Source of the DNA: Setaria digitata
Taxonomy: Eukaryota; Nematoda; Chromadorea; Rhabditida; Setariidae
Assembly (NCBI GenBank): GCA_003640385.1
Contig: RCAB01000064.1
Span: 124,001 to 188,000, forward strand
Length of the DNA stretch: 64,000 nt
Reading direction: 5' to 3'
In this document: positions 61,634 through 64,000 of the stretch, piece by piece
Position numbering within the stretch: position 1 is the stretch's first letter
Layout: each line of letters begins with the position of its first letter
The notes under the pieces: model-generated
The model's input: only the letters and a program-made list of their open reading frames with translations
Database searches by the model: none
Told to the model about the DNA's origin: nothing
Position numbers and translations under genes: made by a program

Positions 61634-64000
61634 CTATTTACTAGTGCTTGGATGCTGCCCTCCAAAAAACAAACTTTTGAAAGATCTAACTGGTGGTGTT
61701 CGTAAAGTCCCGTCATAGTCAGGATCTGGTAATTTTGACCGATCCACATCAGAATAATAGAAATGTTTGAGAAGCTGCTTGGCTGATGCACGGTTCGCTG
61801 GATCATAAGCAAGTAACAGCTGAAAGGAAGAAATATAAACTCCTGGTATATGTGATTTAAGCCATGAATTCCTTACAATTTCATCACTTCTGTGTTATTC
61901 AGCACAGTTCTGTTTTCAAACTGCTCAATGAAGATTTCGAAGATAAGTCTCTACAATAATGAAATTTGGACCGATTCAATACAACTCTATGACTGCATCA
62001 GTTCTGGCTAGCCACTACTGTAACAGAGGGTAACAAAGAAGTGCGACACAAAAAGTAGGAAAAACTCCTTCAAATGAGTTCATAAAACAAACCCGAACTA
62101 TAGCGATGCCAATTGGATCCAGAAAAGGACTAAGTAAATTATCAAGATGATCATCTTCATAGCGAGGAAATACAATAACAGAATAATATGGTAATTCCGA
62201 TACTCCTTTCCATTTCTCTTCTGTAGGTGTTGCCAGTATTCTATCAAGGAAGTAGAAATTTAGAATGCAGAATAATAAAAGACCAATATTAAGAAGTGAA
62301 TTTAAAATGAAATTTCCGAATGATTTTGTTTTATTTGAAAAAAGAAATAGAAAAGAAGAAAAACGAACGAAAAAATGGCTCGTAGTTGGCCCGTTGCTGA
62401 GCCTCCACGGAACAGAACCTCTTTTGTGGCCATTTCCGCAAATATGCATCCAATACTCCACATATCAATTGCTGGTGTATACCGAAGTGTCCCAAGAAGC
62501 AACTCAGGTGCTTTATACAGTTGCGTTACTACCTTCATTTTCAACGTATTTAGCAAACTGGGTCAGGTGAACTTCCATGCAAAGTAACAATGGCACAAAA
62601 GATGAGATAACTAGTTTACTGACTCACAAGAAGTCTAAAGTTTACCATTTCATCAAAACCTTTTCCCTGAATATTTAAAATTTGCAGAACCATTAGAAAT
62701 AAGCGCAGCTTTTAATGCCTTCATCTAACTTCTTGTTAAAGAAGCTTTCAATGAATCAGTCTCACATTGCTGGTATAAGCGCGTGTTGGTATATTGAATC
62801 CCCTGGACAAACCAAAATCCGCTATTTTAATGGCGCCAGAAGTACTGAGTAAGAGATTTTGCGGCTTCATATCACGGTGCAAGATGGCTCGCTGATGACA
62901 GTAACACATTCCTTGAAGGATTTGATATTGAAATGACTTCTGCTAAAATGGGTTAAATCTAAGTTAATTCACAGAAAAGCATTGCACATATTATTAGAAG
63001 CAATACTGTCTTCTATTTGACTCCAGTTAATAATTGAAATTTTTGCAGCGGCAACATATTCTCGGAAGAGTTACCAATTCTACTAATGAAGTTATCATCT
63101 ATACGCAGAACCCCACAGCTATTCAGATAATTCAGTGCATTGTAGTATTAATGGATATAATCTGGATAGAGAAGAACACTTATAAGAAGTTAAACGGATA
63201 AACCAATTATTCACTAATTAGGTTGATCACTGGAAAACTGAATTTCACTTATATGGGAAATCGAATGAAGAAAAACTAAAAACGGCAAACATTACAAGCC
63301 ATCGTTCCATGAAGACATTTCTGGGCAACTGATCCAAGTACTTCCTCAAATCGGTATATAAGAATTCGAAAGCTAAGTGTACATTTGACTCATCAAAAAT
63401 TACTTCTTCAAGCCTAAAAATATTACAGCACTAAGTTGCAGCTAATGCAAAGAAAAAATCTAGATTATAATACTATCAGAGTTCCATTTAATAGAGTGAA
63501 ACAAATGTTTCTCTTCAGTATTTAAGTAACAACGAAAACTCTTAATTATGTTAACGAACCGTACAATATTTGCATGGTCCAATTCTCTCATAGATGATAT
63601 TTCACGTAAAACAAAAGGTTTAAGCAAACCATCGGGAGTTGTATCAGCAGCAAGGCGTTTCAACGCCACGAGTTTCCCATTTCGAACGTCAACTGCTTTG
63701 TAAACTATGCCGTACGTGCCTGAATTAGTTTCTTTACATGTTCAACTTGAAGCACTTTTGAGAGAATAAGAATGAAACATTTGAAATGAAACAAAATATG
63801 AAGATGCAAATCATGGAAGATGCTTTCCAAGTATGATACTGTTGAGGGAAGGGATATATAAACATTCGCACGATGTTTTAATTAATTCAATACCCTGAAA
63901 GAACTCCATTTCAGTAATTTAATTTTTAGACCAAGCGATGCATGCAGAGAAAACCTACCTTCACCGATCTTCTCTATTTTCGAATAATATTGCAGTCCAT
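61634..64000 (-). CDS. Divergent CDK-family protein kinase (5' end off the right edge)
   Basis: Seven exons join in phase: 64000-63959, 63719-63560, 63413-63296, 62942-62766, 62532-62369, 62240-62093, 61819-61634. About 331 residues are visible. Kinase landmarks: [18 protein letters not shown] (glycine loop with the inhibitory Thr-Tyr pair), VALKRL (catalytic Lys), HRDMKPQN (Met for the usual Leu), DFGLSRG, RAYTSNVV (T-loop Thr kept), [30 protein letters not shown]. Layout and length match CDK1/2. The PSTAIRE position reads [11 protein letters not shown], and the normal LWYRAPE is QLYKAPE. A 30-residue C-terminal extension ([18 protein letters not shown]) follows the kinase core. All catalytic residues are present, so it should be active. 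The cyclin partner is unknown and probably not the usual cyclin A/B set. Confidence 0.88.

Overview
The window looks like a piece of a nematode nuclear genome, most likely a filarial or other spirurid worm. It is AT-rich, and the genes are broken into small exons by AT-rich introns of roughly 75-900 bp. Acceptors are of the TTTCAG type, some placed a few bases before start codons as in SL trans-splicing. The gene content includes a cuticlin-1-like ZP protein with strong resemblance to nematode CUT-1. No bacterial, plasmid or phage signature was seen. Four single N positions each sit between two copies of the same sequence and look like unmerged contig overlaps.

Layout. 1-5 kb (minus): a cluster of at least three secreted or membrane-anchored cysteine-rich genes sharing a YC...FC...C...CCC...LC module. 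6.0-7.5 kb (plus): a secreted Gln/Val/Pro-rich protein with cysteine clusters at both ends. 8.3-10.8 kb (minus): one or two serine-rich genes of unknown function. 11.6-14.1 kb (minus): BCCIP, whose start codon overlaps the stop of an unrecognised upstream gene (14.07-14.7 kb). 16.6-19.5 kb (plus): an aquaporin of the AQP11/12-like class. 20.8-22.4 kb (plus): the mRNA-export adaptor ALYREF. 24.8-25.7 kb (minus): a 90-residue one-pass membrane protein. 29.3-32.4 kb (plus): cuticlin-1-like protein. 35.7-37.4 kb (minus): a secreted four-EF-hand protein. 42.9-44.3 kb (minus): a small membrane exon pair and an ABITRAM/FAM206 homologue. 45.6-48.8 kb (minus): ANKRD13, with one GC-AG intron. 52.9-54.0 kb (minus): a small signal-peptide/membrane gene just downstream of an SLC17-like MFS transporter (54.2-59.2 kb). 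61.6-64.0 kb (minus): a divergent CDK-family kinase running off the right edge.

Most gene models were built by hand. Each exon was chosen from the reading frame, a GT (once GC) donor, an AG acceptor and matching phase, and summed exon lengths were checked to be multiples of three. These are mostly housekeeping and worm-biology genes, with no obvious pathway linking them. Same-strand tight neighbours (unknown gene to BCCIP; MFS transporter to small membrane gene) may be co-transcribed pairs. The least explained parts are the cysteine-module cluster, the Gln/Val/Pro secreted protein and the CDK with an altered PSTAIRE-position helix and altered P+1 region.
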